Assembly: GCF_036227105.1 (NCBI RefSeq)
Contig: NZ_CP109434.1
Span: 563,001-627,000 of the forward strand
Length of the DNA: 64,000 nt
Direction: 5' to 3'
Origin: Amycolatopsis sp. NBC_01488
Lineage (GTDB): Bacteria > Actinomycetota > Actinomycetes > Mycobacteriales > Pseudonocardiaceae
A model generated the notes under the pieces. It did no database searches. It saw only the letters and a program-made list of their open reading frames with translations, and was not told the DNA's origin. Of the stretch, positions 13,475 through 22,264 are shown in pieces (position 1 is the stretch's first letter; the number at the start of each line of letters is the position of its first letter). A program made the translations under genes and the position numbers.

Positions 13475-15862
13475 CTACTCCGCGCAGGGCGAAGCCGGCG
13501 CGGAGGACGGTGACGTCCCCCACGTGGCCGTCGCCGCGTCGGCGGTCAGGCGGAAGTCGAGCGTCGTGCCACGCTTCAGCTGGTCCACGTTGACGTACAC
13601 GCGATCACTCGGCTTGGAGCCGACCTCGATGCCCGACACGTACTGCAGCTTCGAGCCGTCCGCGCCCGGCGCCTTGATCGTGATGTCGCGCCCGTTCTCC
13701 AGGTGCAGCACGGACTTCGCGAACCGCGGCGCGTTCAGCACGAAGTTCCCAGTCCCTGGGACGGCGGGATAGAGACCAAGAGCGCTGAAGACGTACCAAG
13801 CGGACATCGTGCCGAGGTCGTCGTTGCCGGTGACGCCGTTGGGCGCGTTGGTGAACAGCGTGTGCGCCGCCCGCACGACCGTCGACGTCTTCGCCGGCTG
13901 TCCGGTGAGCGCGTACATCCACGGCGAGTGCAGGTCCGGCTCGTTGTTCGGGTTGTAGCGGAACTGGTCGTAGTAGTCGTACGGGCCGACGACCCAGTTC
14001 TCGCGGACCGCCGTCGCCGGGTCCTTCACCAACTCGTCATAGGCGAAGAAGTCGTCGAGGCGCTTCCCGGTGGCCGCCGGGCCGCCCATCCGCTGCACCA
14101 GGCCGGGGACGTCCTGCTGGACCAGCCACTGGTACTGCCAGGCCGTGCCCTCGTGGAAGCCGTCCTGGCTCTGCGGGCTGTACGGCTTGTCGGCGGGGGT
14201 GAACCAGGCGCCGCCGAGGACCTTCGGCCGGAAGAATCCGTCGAAGCCGCGGTCCGTCTGCGTGGAATCCCACAGCGTCCGGTAGGTCCGGCCCTTCTCC
14301 TTCAGCGCGGCGGCGTCGTCCTTCTTGCCGAGCGCGGCCGCCATGACCGACAGCGAACAGTCACCGAGCGCGTACTCCAGGGTGGCCGAAGCGCCGTGGT
14401 TCGGGTCGGTGTCCTGGCCCTTCTTCGGGAAGTCCGGGTCGTACTGGACGAACCCGTCCCGCTGGTAGCTCGCGTTGCCGGAGCGGCCCTGGAACGGCGA
14501 CGACGCGGGCGGGATCTCCCGCGAGTTCTGCAGCAGCGCCCGGTAGGCGTGCGCCTCTTCGCCCGACAGCGCGCCGAACCGCCAGAGGTCGACCAGGAAC
14601 GGCGTGACCGGGTCGCCGGTCATCGTGTTCGTCTCCTGGCTCGCGTACGCCCACCGCGGCAGCCAGCCGCCCTGGTCGTGGATGGCGAGGATGCTCTTGG
14701 CGATGTCCTTCGCCCGGCTGGGCCGCAGCAGCGCCAGGAGCTGGTTCTGCGACCGGTAGGTGTCCCACAGCGAGAAGAAGTCGTAGTAGGTCCAGCCGAT
14801 CGCGCGGTGGATCTTCTTGTCGAAGCCGTAGTAGCGGCCGTCGGCGTCGTTGGCCGTCAGCGGCTGCAGCAGCGCGTGGTAGAGCGAGGTGTAGAACACC
14901 GTGCGGTCGTCGGTCGAGCCGCCCTTGATGTCCACAGTGGACAGCTCGCGGCGCCAGGTGCGCTGCACCGCGTCCTTGGCCGCGTCGAACGACCGGATCT
15001 TCTCCGACGCCAGGTTGCCGCGCGCGCCGGCCGCGTCCACCTGGGAGATCGCGGTGGTCGCGGTGACCTGCCCGCCGCCGGCGAAGGTCAGCCACGCGCC
15101 GCGGAGGCCGGCCGCGCCGCTCGACTCGCGGGATCCGGGGGTGCCGCCGGTCGGCGACCACGTCCCGAACGCCTTGAACGGCTTGTCGAACTTCGTCGTG
15201 AAGTACGTCGTGTAGGCCTTGCCGCCGCAGAACGCCTGCGACTCCACGGTTCCCTCGACGGTCCGGTCGTCGACGACGCGGATGCTGCTGCCCGTCACCG
15301 GTTCCTTGTCGTTGGCCTGCCCGACGTTGACGAAGACGTTGGCGTCCCCGGGCTTCGCGAACGTGTAGCGCTCGGCACCGGCACGGGTCGCTGCGGTCGT
15401 CTCGACGTCGACACCGCCGTAGCCGGTCAGGTGGACCTGGTAGTAGCCGGGCTTGCCGACCTCGCCGTCGTGGGTGAACGGCGCCGCGTACTGCTTCTGG
15501 TCAAAAGTGGCCGCCTTGGTCGTGTCGAACGCCTTGCCGGGGCCGATCTCGCCGGTGGTCGGCAGCGTCGAGACCAGGCCGCCCTGCTCCCAGCAGCCCG
15601 CGCCGGACAGGAAGAAGTGCCCGAAGCCGCGGATGGCCGTGTCGGTGTAGCGGTAGCCGGCGTAGTGCGAGGTGATCGGGCTGACCTGCGTCATCCCGAA
15701 CGGCGCCGAGGCGCCCGGGAAGGTGTTGCCCTCGTCCTGCGTGCCGATGAACGTGGTGACGGCGTCGAGGGCGTCCCCGCCGGACGCTTCCGCGACCACG
15801 GGACTCACCCCCGTCGCCACCACGGCGAGCGTCAAGGCGCCCGCCAGGACCTTGCTCTTCAC
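13475..15862 (-). CDS. Secreted GH92 alpha-mannosidase (first)
   Basis: 795 residues from GTG 15862, chosen over a longer ATG because GGAGG lies 7 bp upstream and a Sec signal follows at once (VKSKVLAGALTLAVVATG...VAEASG). GH92 signatures are present: TTFIGTQDEGNTFPGASAPF at the N-terminus, WDTYRSQNQLL in the middle, the acid-residue segment NNEPDLHSPWMY near residue 640 and the Asp pair in GNDDLGTMSAWYVF near 680. GH92 enzymes are calcium-dependent exo-alpha-mannosidases. Only the core GH92 fold is present, unlike the longer paralogue next door. Probably works outside the cell on mannans or high-mannose glycans. Confidence 0.92.
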   Translation of the reverse strand: MKSKVLAGALTLAVVATGVSPVVAEASGGDALDAVTTFIGTQDEGNTFPGASAPFGMTQVSPITSHYAGYRYTDTAIRGFGHFFLSGAGCWEQGGLVSTLPTTGEIGPGKAFDTTKAATFDQKQYAAPFTHDGEVGKPGYYQVHLTGYGGVDVETTAATRAGAERYTFAKPGDANVFVNVGQANDKEPVTGSSIRVVDDRTVEGTVESQAFCGGKAYTTYFTTKFDKPFKAFGTWSPTGGTPGSRESSGAAGLRGAWLTFAGGGQVTATTAISQVDAAGARGNLASEKIRSFDAAKDAVQRTWRRELSTVDIKGGSTDDRTVFYTSLYHALLQPLTANDADGRYYGFDKKIHRAIGWTYYDFFSLWDTYRSQNQLLALLRPSRAKDIAKSILAIHDQGGWLPRWAYASQETNTMTGDPVTPFLVDLWRFGALSGEEAHAYRALLQNSREIPPASSPFQGRSGNASYQRDGFVQYDPDFPKKGQDTDPNHGASATLEYALGDCSLSVMAAALGKKDDAAALKEKGRTYRTLWDSTQTDRGFDGFFRPKVLGGAWFTPADKPYSPQSQDGFHEGTAWQYQWLVQQDVPGLVQRMGGPAATGKRLDDFFAYDELVKDPATAVRENWVVGPYDYYDQFRYNPNNEPDLHSPWMYALTGQPAKTSTVVRAAHTLFTNAPNGVTGNDDLGTMSAWYVFSALGLYPAVPGTGNFVLNAPRFAKSVLHLENGRDITIKAPGADGSKLQYVSGIEVGSKPSDRVYVNVDQLKRGTTLDFRLTADAATATWGTSPSSAPASPCAE

Positions 15863-15886
15863 TGAGCTTCCTCCGTGGGTCAAAAG

Positions 15887-15937
15887 CCATGAGGGGCACC
15901 TTTCTGGACGTTATGTCCAGGAAGGTGCCCCTCATGG
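15887..15937. terminator. Hairpin between the GH92 genes, family B copy 2
   Basis: A 23-bp stem with one mismatch: the left arm starts CCATGAGGGGCACCTTTC (15887) and the right arm ends CCCCTCATGG (15937), loop GTTAT. It follows the stop of the upstream GH92 gene by 8 bp and precedes the ribosome site of the downstream one, so it should attenuate readthrough. Related to the hairpin at 10357-10413. Confidence 0.7.
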
Positions 15938-15945
15938 CAGAACGA

Positions 15946-18900
15946 CTACGAACCGATGCCGATCGCGAACACGTGGAGCGCGCCGCCGCTGACGTTCGAC
16001 GGCAGCGTCACGCTGGCCACCGTCTTGCCTGCGTCGAGCGTGATCGGGTTGGTCCCGAACACCATCGTGCGGATCTGCTGCGGGTCGCCGCCCGCAGCGT
16101 TGCGGTACGGCGTCGACAGGACGATCCGGTTGCCGAACGCCGGCTGCGCGCCGCCGCCACCGAGGGTCCAGTCGGAGAACCCGATGGTGGCCGTGGACTT
16201 GCTGCCGTCGGTGTAGGTGACGGTCAGCGTGCCGGACGCGTTGCCGTTGGACGCCGAGCCGAGCAGCGCGAGCCGTCCCGAGCCCGTGACGTTCACCGTC
16301 TGGCCCGACGCGATCACGTTGTCCGGGTCGCCCGCCGGGAACGCCGGCCAGGTGAACTTCAGCCCGTCACTGGTGACCGTGCTACCCGGGGTGGCGCCGG
16401 CCGCGGCCAGCGCGTCGGCCGAGTAGCTCCAGCCGCCGCCGTCGAAGTTCGCCGCGCCGGAGTTCGCGTCCGGGGAGATGCCGGCGTTGTTCACCGTGGC
16501 CAGCCAGCTGTTCGGCTGGGCCACGAGCACCGTCAGCACCGCCTGCGTGCTCGCCACGCCCGGCGACGAGAACGTCACCGGGATGCGGCGGGCGCCGTCG
16601 GCCAGCCCGGCCGGGACGCTCACCGTCAGGTCGGCCTTCGCCTTGCCACCGGCCGGAACCGCGATGCTGCCCGACGCCGGGCTCAGCGTGATCCCGTCGA
16701 CGCTGCCGGCGCTGTAGGTCCAGGTCCGGGCGGTGCCGGAGAGGTCCTGGACGCCGACCGACGCCTGCGACGTCGACCCCGCGGGCGTCACCGCGCGCGC
16801 CGGATCCACAAAGGACAGACTGGGCTTCTCCTGCTCGCGGAACGACGGCGGCGCGTCGGCCGCGGCGCTGCCCCACGCGGTCGCCGTGGCGGACCGCGTG
16901 TAGTCGAGCGTGCCGCCGCTGGAGATCAGCGCCTCCGGCAGCCACGCCTTCGAAGCCGCGCCGCCGTTGACCTTCAGGCTGCCCACGTAGTCGCCGGTGC
17001 CCGGCGCGTTGATCGTGATCTTCTTGCCAGCGCCGGTGGTGAGCACGGCGTGCTCGAAGCGCGGGGTGACGAGCAGCGTCTCGGCGCGGCCCGGGATCTC
17101 CGGGTAGACGCCGAGCGCCGACCAGACGTACCAGGCCGACATCTGGCCGAGGTCGTCGTTGCCGATCAGGCCCTCGGGACGCGGGTTGTACAGCTCGTCC
17201 ATCGAGCGGTGCACGATCGCCTGGGTCTTGGCCGGGGCGCCCGCGTAGGAGTAGACGTAGGGCGCGTTGGAGTTCGGCTCGTTGCCCATGAACGCGTACG
17301 GGAGCTGCGTGCCCGCGTTCAGCTGGGTGAAGAAGGTGTCCAGCCGGGACTGCGTCGCGGTGTTCCCGCCGAACGCCGTCACGACGCCGCCGAGGTCGTA
17401 GGGCACCATCCACTCGTACTGCGCGCCGTTGCCCTCGACCCAGCCCTGCGAGCTGGCGGGGTCGTAGGTGCCGGAGAACGAGCCGTCCGCGTTGCGCGGC
17501 TGCAGATGCCCGGTACCCGGGTTGTAGAGGTTCTGCCAGTTCTGCGCGCGCTTCATGAACGTCGTGTACGTCGCGCTGTCGCCGAGCCGCTTCGCGAACT
17601 CGGCGATGGAGAAGTCGGCGCTGGTGTACTCGAGCGTGTCCGCGCCGGCGCCCGGCACGTAGCCCAGCTTCTGGTAGTCCTCGAGGCCCGGCCGCTCGGT
17701 GTAGCCCTGCGTCGGCTGGGTCGCGCCCTTGATCATGAGCAGCAACGCCTTCTGGGCGTCGAAGTCACGAGCCCCGAACGCGTACGCGCTGGACACGATG
17801 ATGTGGTACGGGTCGCCGTTCATGACGCCGGTGTAGTCGTTGGCCACCGTCCAGCGGTCCCACGACCCACCCTGCTCGGCGTAGGCCATCATCGACCGGA
17901 CGATGTCCGAGGTCTCCTTCGGGTCGATCGTCGCCAGGAGCGGGGCCTCCGACCGGTAGATGTCCCAGCCGGAGAAGTTGGTGTACATCGCGTGGCCCTT
18001 GTCGGCCGTGTGGACCCGGCCGTCGAAGCCGATGTACTGCCCGTTGGCGTCGGAGAACACGTTCGGCTGGATCAGCGAGTGGTACAGCGACGTGTAGAAC
18101 GTCGTCAGGTCGGCGTCGGAGCCACCGGTGACGGCGATCTTGCCGAGCTGGTCGTTCCACGACTTGCGCGCGGCCGCGGCCACCTTGTCGAACGACTTGC
18201 CGGTGTTCTCGGCCTTCAGGTTGGCCTTCGCGCCGTCGACGGACACGAAGGACAGTCCGACCTGGACGTTCACCTGCGCGCCGTTGAGGTTGGCGAAGGT
18301 GACGTACCCGCCGCTGCCCGGGCCGGACACGGTGGTGTCCTGCTGCTTGGCCTTGGCCGGGCGCGCGATCGACGCGTTGACGCCGTTGGGTTGCGCGACC
18401 TTCGACTTCGCCCCACCGGTCTCGGCGGCCTTGTTCGGCGTCACGGCCCCGTTCTTCCAGGTGCCGATGGACGCGAACGGCGTGTCGAACTTCGCCGAGA
18501 AGTAGACGCGGTAGCTGTTCTGGGCGCCGCAGAAGCGGCCGCTCGTGGCCCAGCCGCTGATGGTGTCCTTGCCGATGGTGATCGACGCGTCGTCCGTGCC
18601 GTTGACCGAGCCCGAGGTGTTGACCAGCAGCGTCGAGGACGCGCCGGCCGGGTAGGTCAGCCGCGCCGAGCCGGTGCGCTGGGTCGCGCTCAGCTCGACC
18701 TTCGCCCCGCTGTCGAGGGTGACGTCGTAGGCGCCTGCGGTCGCGTGTTCGTTCGCGTGCGAGAACTTCGACGTGTAGTGCCCCGGGTCGGTCGCCGGAG
18801 ACGACGAGACCTCACCGACATAAGGGATGAACGGGATGTCCTCGTAGGTCGAGCAGCCCGCGCCGGAAAGGTGCGTCAGGCTGAACCCGGTCAGGGCGTT

Positions 18901-19170
18901 GTCGTCGTAGAAGTACCCGCCGGGCTGGGACTTCACGGTGTCGGGACTCCACTGGACCATGCCGAACGGCACGACCGCACCCGGGAACGTGTTGCCGGCA
19001 CCGCCCCCGGTGCCGTGGTCGGCGCCGCCGGGACGGGTGCCGACGAAGGGGTTGACCCACTTCGCGAAATCCGTGGCCGGGGCCGCCGCGGCGGGGACAG
19101 CGGGAGCCACCGCTGCGGTCACCGCCAATGTCAGGAAAGCTAAACCGGCTCTGAAGCGCACACGCGCCAT
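15946..19170 (-). CDS. Secreted GH92 alpha-mannosidase with C-terminal accessory domains (second)
   Basis: About 1074 residues. Two tandem ATGs exist (19176 and 19170); the second is preferred because GGAGAGG is 8 bp before it and only 2 bp before the first. The Sec signal is RFRAGLAFLTLAVTAAVAPA. The GH92 core spans ~40-750 with MGNEPNSNAPYVYSY near residue 630 and GNDDLGQMSAWYVWS near 670. Then follow a NEW3-like domain (RTWTYSAGSVDGITLSP... GLADGARRIPVTF, ~800-880) and a beta-rich C-terminal module (GWSYSADALAAAG ... HVFAIG) resembling the sugar-binding partner module of other GH92 enzymes. A LacI-type palindrome lies 41 bp upstream. Confidence 0.92.
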   Translation of the reverse strand: MARVRFRAGLAFLTLAVTAAVAPAVPAAAAPATDFAKWVNPFVGTRPGGADHGTGGGAGNTFPGAVVPFGMVQWSPDTVKSQPGGYFYDDNALTGFSLTHLSGAGCSTYEDIPFIPYVGEVSSSPATDPGHYTSKFSHANEHATAGAYDVTLDSGAKVELSATQRTGSARLTYPAGASSTLLVNTSGSVNGTDDASITIGKDTISGWATSGRFCGAQNSYRVYFSAKFDTPFASIGTWKNGAVTPNKAAETGGAKSKVAQPNGVNASIARPAKAKQQDTTVSGPGSGGYVTFANLNGAQVNVQVGLSFVSVDGAKANLKAENTGKSFDKVAAAARKSWNDQLGKIAVTGGSDADLTTFYTSLYHSLIQPNVFSDANGQYIGFDGRVHTADKGHAMYTNFSGWDIYRSEAPLLATIDPKETSDIVRSMMAYAEQGGSWDRWTVANDYTGVMNGDPYHIIVSSAYAFGARDFDAQKALLLMIKGATQPTQGYTERPGLEDYQKLGYVPGAGADTLEYTSADFSIAEFAKRLGDSATYTTFMKRAQNWQNLYNPGTGHLQPRNADGSFSGTYDPASSQGWVEGNGAQYEWMVPYDLGGVVTAFGGNTATQSRLDTFFTQLNAGTQLPYAFMGNEPNSNAPYVYSYAGAPAKTQAIVHRSMDELYNPRPEGLIGNDDLGQMSAWYVWSALGVYPEIPGRAETLLVTPRFEHAVLTTGAGKKITINAPGTGDYVGSLKVNGGAASKAWLPEALISSGGTLDYTRSATATAWGSAAADAPPSFREQEKPSLSFVDPARAVTPAGSTSQASVGVQDLSGTARTWTYSAGSVDGITLSPASGSIAVPAGGKAKADLTVSVPAGLADGARRIPVTFSSPGVASTQAVLTVLVAQPNSWLATVNNAGISPDANSGAANFDGGGWSYSADALAAAGATPGSTVTSDGLKFTWPAFPAGDPDNVIASGQTVNVTGSGRLALLGSASNGNASGTLTVTYTDGSKSTATIGFSDWTLGGGGAQPAFGNRIVLSTPYRNAAGGDPQQIRTMVFGTNPITLDAGKTVASVTLPSNVSGGALHVFAIGIGS

Positions 19171-19216
19171 TGCCATCGCCTCTCCACCTCATCAGCGCGA
19201 CCCGGAAACGGTGCAA

Positions 19217-19230
19217 TGACAACCTTGTCG
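19217..19230. promoter_or_regulatory. LacI-type operator upstream of the second GH92 gene
   Basis: TGACAACCTTGTCG, an imperfect match to the perfect palindrome TGACAACGTTGTCA at 21298 and to TGACAACGTTGTCT over the lacI start. Position 41-47 bp before the GH92 start codon suits repression by the adjacent LacI protein. Confidence 0.6.
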
Positions 19231-19376
19231 CGCGGTCGGTCGAACCGGGCCACCTTGGGCAGCGGCTCACCAGGCAGTCAAGAGTCCCGTCAAGACCTGT
19301 CCACTTCCGGACAGCATGATCAGCCGTCTGTCCTACGACGTCGGTAGCCGAATCGGCACAATCCGCGCCCAGACCG

Positions 19377-19406
19377 TTGACAACCGACGTGAGATTGGCG
19401 TTCAAT
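19377..19406 (+). promoter_or_regulatory. Candidate lacI promoter
   Basis: TTGACA at 19377-19382 and a weak -10 TTCAAT at 19401-19406 with an 18-bp spacer. Transcription would start at about 19413, almost at the ATG, and directly in front of the operator. The -10 match is poor. Confidence 0.35.
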
Positions 19407-19416
19407 CCCGGTCACT

Positions 19417-20469
19417 ATGACAACGTTGTCTCCTCCGGGCCGGGACTCCGGCGGCGCACCGCGCACCGCGAGCAGGCGGGCCACGATGAGCGACGTGGCC
19501 CGGCTCGCCGGCGTGAGCATCAAGACCGTCTCGCGCGTGGTCAACGACGAACCCGCGGTGCACCCGGACACCGCCGAGCGGGTCATGGCGGCCATCGAGC
19601 AGCTCGGGTTCCGGCGCAACCTGGGCGCCCGCAACCTGCGCCGCGGGTCGACGACCGGCACCATCGGGCTGATCGTCGAGGACGTCGGCAACCCCTTCTA
19701 CTCCGAGCTGAACCGCGCGGTCGAGCGCATCGCGACGTCGTTCGGGCGCCAGGTGCTGACCGGCTCGTCCGAGGAGAACTCCGACCGCGAGCGCGAGCTC
19801 GTGCTGGAGTTCTGCGCGCGGCGAGTGGACGGCATCCTCGTCGTCCCGGCCGGCCTGCAGCACGGCTACCTGGTGCCGGAGATGCGCGCGGGCACGCCGG
19901 TGGTGTTCATCGACCGGCCGGCCGGCGACATCGTGGCCGACACCGTGCTGGTCGACAACCTCGGCGGCACCATCGAGGCGGTCACGCACCTGGCGAAGCA
20001 CGGCCACCGCCGGATCGCGTTCCTCGGCGACAGCCCGGACATCTTCACCGCGGCCGAGCGCCTGCGCGGGTTCCGCGAGGGCTGCGTCCGCAACGGCATC
20101 TCCTACGACGAGTCCCTGGTCGCCATGCGGACGCCGACGCAGGAGGGCATCGGCGACGCGGTGAAGCGGCTGCTGCACGGCCCGGACGCGGCCACCGCCG
20201 TGATCGCGGGCAACAACCGGGTCGCCGTGCACCTGCTGCGCGCGCTGGCCCACGCCGAGTACCGCCCGGCGATGGTCGGCTTCGACGACTTCGAGCTGGC
20301 GGACCTGCTCGACCCGCCGGTCACCGTCGTCGCGCACGACGTGAGCGCGCTCGGCCACGCCGCGGCCGAGCTGCTCTTCGCGCGCGTCCAAGGAGATCAG
20401 TCCCCGCCCAGAAAGGTCGTCCTGCCCGTGCAACTCGTCGCCCGCGGTTCCGGTGAGGTCGCCCCGTGA
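19417..20469 (+). CDS. LacI-family transcriptional regulator
   Basis: 350 residues. The HTH is TMSDVARLAGVSIKTVSRVV with the hinge region NLGARNLRRGSTTGTIGLIV, then a periplasmic-binding-type sugar domain (VEDVGNPFYSELNRAVERI, VVFIDRPAGDIVADTVLVDN). The annotated start adds 23 residues before the usual LacI beginning; ATG 19486 (MSDVARL) is an alternative. It overlaps the isomerase gene by GTGA and heads the operon 19417-24341. It is expected to repress this operon and the GH92 genes through TGACAACGTTGTCA sites, released by a mannose-derived or other sugar; ligand is inference. Confidence 0.9.
   Translation: MTTLSPPGRDSGGAPRTASRRATMSDVARLAGVSIKTVSRVVNDEPAVHPDTAERVMAAIEQLGFRRNLGARNLRRGSTTGTIGLIVEDVGNPFYSELNRAVERIATSFGRQVLTGSSEENSDRERELVLEFCARRVDGILVVPAGLQHGYLVPEMRAGTPVVFIDRPAGDIVADTVLVDNLGGTIEAVTHLAKHGHRRIAFLGDSPDIFTAAERLRGFREGCVRNGISYDESLVAMRTPTQEGIGDAVKRLLHGPDAATAVIAGNNRVAVHLLRALAHAEYRPAMVGFDDFELADLLDPPVTVVAHDVSALGHAAAELLFARVQGDQSPPRKVVLPVQLVARGSGEVAP
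19418..19431. promoter_or_regulatory. LacI-type operator overlapping the lacI start codon
   Basis: TGACAACGTTGTCT; the 12-bp core GACAACGTTGTC is a perfect palindrome and its first base is the G of the annotated ATG (19417-19419). This is what an autoregulatory site would look like. If translation really begins at ATG 19486, the site would lie in a 5' leader. Confidence 0.65.
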
Positions 20470-21503
20470 CCCTCGAACCCATCCGGCTCCCGGCCAACCA
20501 GCCGCCGCAGTTCTACCGCGGGGGCGACGCCATCGCGGCGCTGCGCGGAGCCTCGCCGGACAAGAAGTTCGGCCCGGAGGACTGGGTCGCCTCGGCGACC
20601 ACCATGTTCGGCCAGGACACCAACGGCCTGACCCGCCTGCCCGACGGCGGCTGGCTGCGCGACGCCGTCGTCGCGAACCCGAACGGCTGGCTCGGCGCCA
20701 AGCACGTCGAGGCGCTCGGCACGTCGACCGGGCTGCTGGTCAAGCTGCTCGACGCGGGCCAGCGGCTGCCCGTGCACTTCCACCCGGACGACTCGTTCGC
20801 CAAGCAGCACTTCGACTCGCACTTCGGCAAGACCGAGGCGTGGATCGTGGTCGGCACCTACGGCGACGACCCGCGCGTCTACCCGGGCTTCAAGGAGACG
20901 CTGTCGAAGGCGACGGTGTCCGAGTGGACGCGGGAGCAGGACGTGCCGTCGATGCTGGGCGCGCTGAACAGCGTCCCGGTGACCGCGGGCGACACCGTGT
21001 ACATCCCGGCCGGGCTGCCGCACGCGATCGGCGAGGGCGTGTTCGTCGTCGAACTGCAGCAGCCGACGGACTTCTCGCTGACCATCGAGTGGCGCGACTT
21101 CCTCGCGTCGCCGGAGAAGGGCCACCTCGGCCTCGGCTTCGACACCGCGATCGAAGCGCTGGACACCTCCGGGTGGGACACCGAGCGGCTGGACACCATC
21201 ATCAAGCGCACCGCGGGCGAGCGTGCGTCCACTGTGGACCTGCTGGCCGGCGGATCGGAGCGGTTCTTCCGAGCCGAGCAGCTGCGCACGGACAACCTGA
21301 CAACGTTGTCACTCGACCCGTCGTTCGCGGTGCTCGTCGTCCTCGACGGCGAAGGCTGCCTGCGCACCGAGCACGGCGGCGAGCACGCGCTGGCGAAGGG
21401 CGACACCTACGTCGTGCCGTTCGACGCCGGCCAGACCGAGCTGTCCGGCACGGCGACGGTGATCCGCTGCCGTCCGCCGGCGCCGGAGGAGAGGCACGGA
21501 TGA
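20466..21503 (+). CDS. Class I mannose-6-phosphate isomerase-like cupin protein
   Basis: 345 residues from GTG 20466, overlapping lacI. The metal site of type I phosphomannose isomerases is recognisable: LPVHFHPDDSFAKQHF (QxH-like His pair), FGKTEAWIVV (Glu) and IPAGLPHAIGEGVFVVELQQ (His and the E-x-Q). A second cupin-like part follows (LVVLDGEGCLRTEHGG). It would interconvert mannose-6-phosphate and fructose-6-phosphate or isomerise a free sugar. Position between lacI and the importer supports sugar entry into glycolysis. It carries an intragenic copy of the LacI operator at 21298-21311. Confidence 0.75.
   Translation: MTLEPIRLPANQPPQFYRGGDAIAALRGASPDKKFGPEDWVASATTMFGQDTNGLTRLPDGGWLRDAVVANPNGWLGAKHVEALGTSTGLLVKLLDAGQRLPVHFHPDDSFAKQHFDSHFGKTEAWIVVGTYGDDPRVYPGFKETLSKATVSEWTREQDVPSMLGALNSVPVTAGDTVYIPAGLPHAIGEGVFVVELQQPTDFSLTIEWRDFLASPEKGHLGLGFDTAIEALDTSGWDTERLDTIIKRTAGERASTVDLLAGGSERFFRAEQLRTDNLTTLSLDPSFAVLVVLDGEGCLRTEHGGEHALAKGDTYVVPFDAGQTELSGTATVIRCRPPAPEERHG
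21298..21311. promoter_or_regulatory. Intragenic LacI-type operator
   Basis: TGACAACGTTGTCA, a perfect 14-bp palindrome inside the isomerase gene. It encodes Leu-Thr-Thr-Leu-Ser using ACA and TTG, which are rare codons in these genes, so the DNA sequence itself seems to be kept. It is 1.9 kb from the operator at lacI, a distance compatible with looping. Confidence 0.55.
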
Positions 21504-22264
21504 GCGAAATCCTGCTGGAAGCGATCGACCTGACGAAGCACTACGGGTCGGTCGAAGCCCTGCGCGGTGCGGCTTTCCAGGCCCGCGCGGGCGAGGTGAC
21601 GGCGCTGATCGGCGACAACGGCGCCGGCAAGTCCACGCTGGTCAAGTGCCTCTCCGGCGCGGAGCAGCCGACGTCGGGGAAGATCCTCCTCGACGGCGAC
21701 GAGGTGCACTTCGACTCCCCCACCACGGCCCGGCGCCTGGGCATCGAGACCGTGTACCAGGACCTGGCCGTCGCCCCCGAACTGGATCCGGCCGCGAACC
21801 TGTTCCTGGGCCGGGAAATCCACCGCAAGGGCATCCTCGGCAAGCTCGGCATGCTCGACAAGGCCGAGATGCGGCGCCGGGCCGTCGAAGAGTTCCAGCG
21901 CCTCGGCGTGACGCTGCAGAGCACCGACGTCCCGATCGGCTCCCTGTCCGGCGGGCAGCGCCAGAGCGTCGCCGTCGCGCGTTCGGTCGTCTGGGCGTCG
22001 AAAGTCGTGTTCATGGACGAGCCGACCGCGGCGCTCGGGGTCGTGCAGCGCGAGCGCGTGCTCGACGTCATCAAGAAGGTGCGCGACAAGGGCATCGCCG
22101 TCGTGCTGATCAGCCACAACATGCCCGAGGTGCTGTCGGTCGCCGACCGCGTCGAGGTGCTGCGGCTCGGCAAGCGCGTCGCCCGGTTCACCGGCCCGGA
22201 CACGAAGCTCGAAGACCTCGTCGCCGCGATGACCGGCGCCCTCGTGCAGGAGGAGGCGGCATGA
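21500..22264 (+). CDS. Sugar ABC transporter ATP-binding protein
   Basis: 254 residues, one ATPase domain (unlike the two-domain RbsA). Walker A is GDNGAGKST at residues 38-46, signature LSGGQRQSVAVAR, Walker B VVFMDEPTAALG, H-loop LISHNMPEV. The residue after the Walker B stretch is Gly (ALG) in place of the usual Asp of the D-loop, also common in FrcA-type sugar ATPases. ATG overlaps the isomerase stop (ATGA-type) and its end overlaps the permease start, so the four genes are tightly coupled. Confidence 0.92.
   Translation: MSEILLEAIDLTKHYGSVEALRGAAFQARAGEVTALIGDNGAGKSTLVKCLSGAEQPTSGKILLDGDEVHFDSPTTARRLGIETVYQDLAVAPELDPAANLFLGREIHRKGILGKLGMLDKAEMRRRAVEEFQRLGVTLQSTDVPIGSLSGGQRQSVAVARSVVWASKVVFMDEPTAALGVVQRERVLDVIKKVRDKGIAVVLISHNMPEVLSVADRVEVLRLGKRVARFTGPDTKLEDLVAAMTGALVQEEAA

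Noticed and set aside
15889..19143. 1084-codon plus-strand frame opposite the second GH92 gene
   Set aside because: High-GC shadow frame; its start lies in the family B hairpin.
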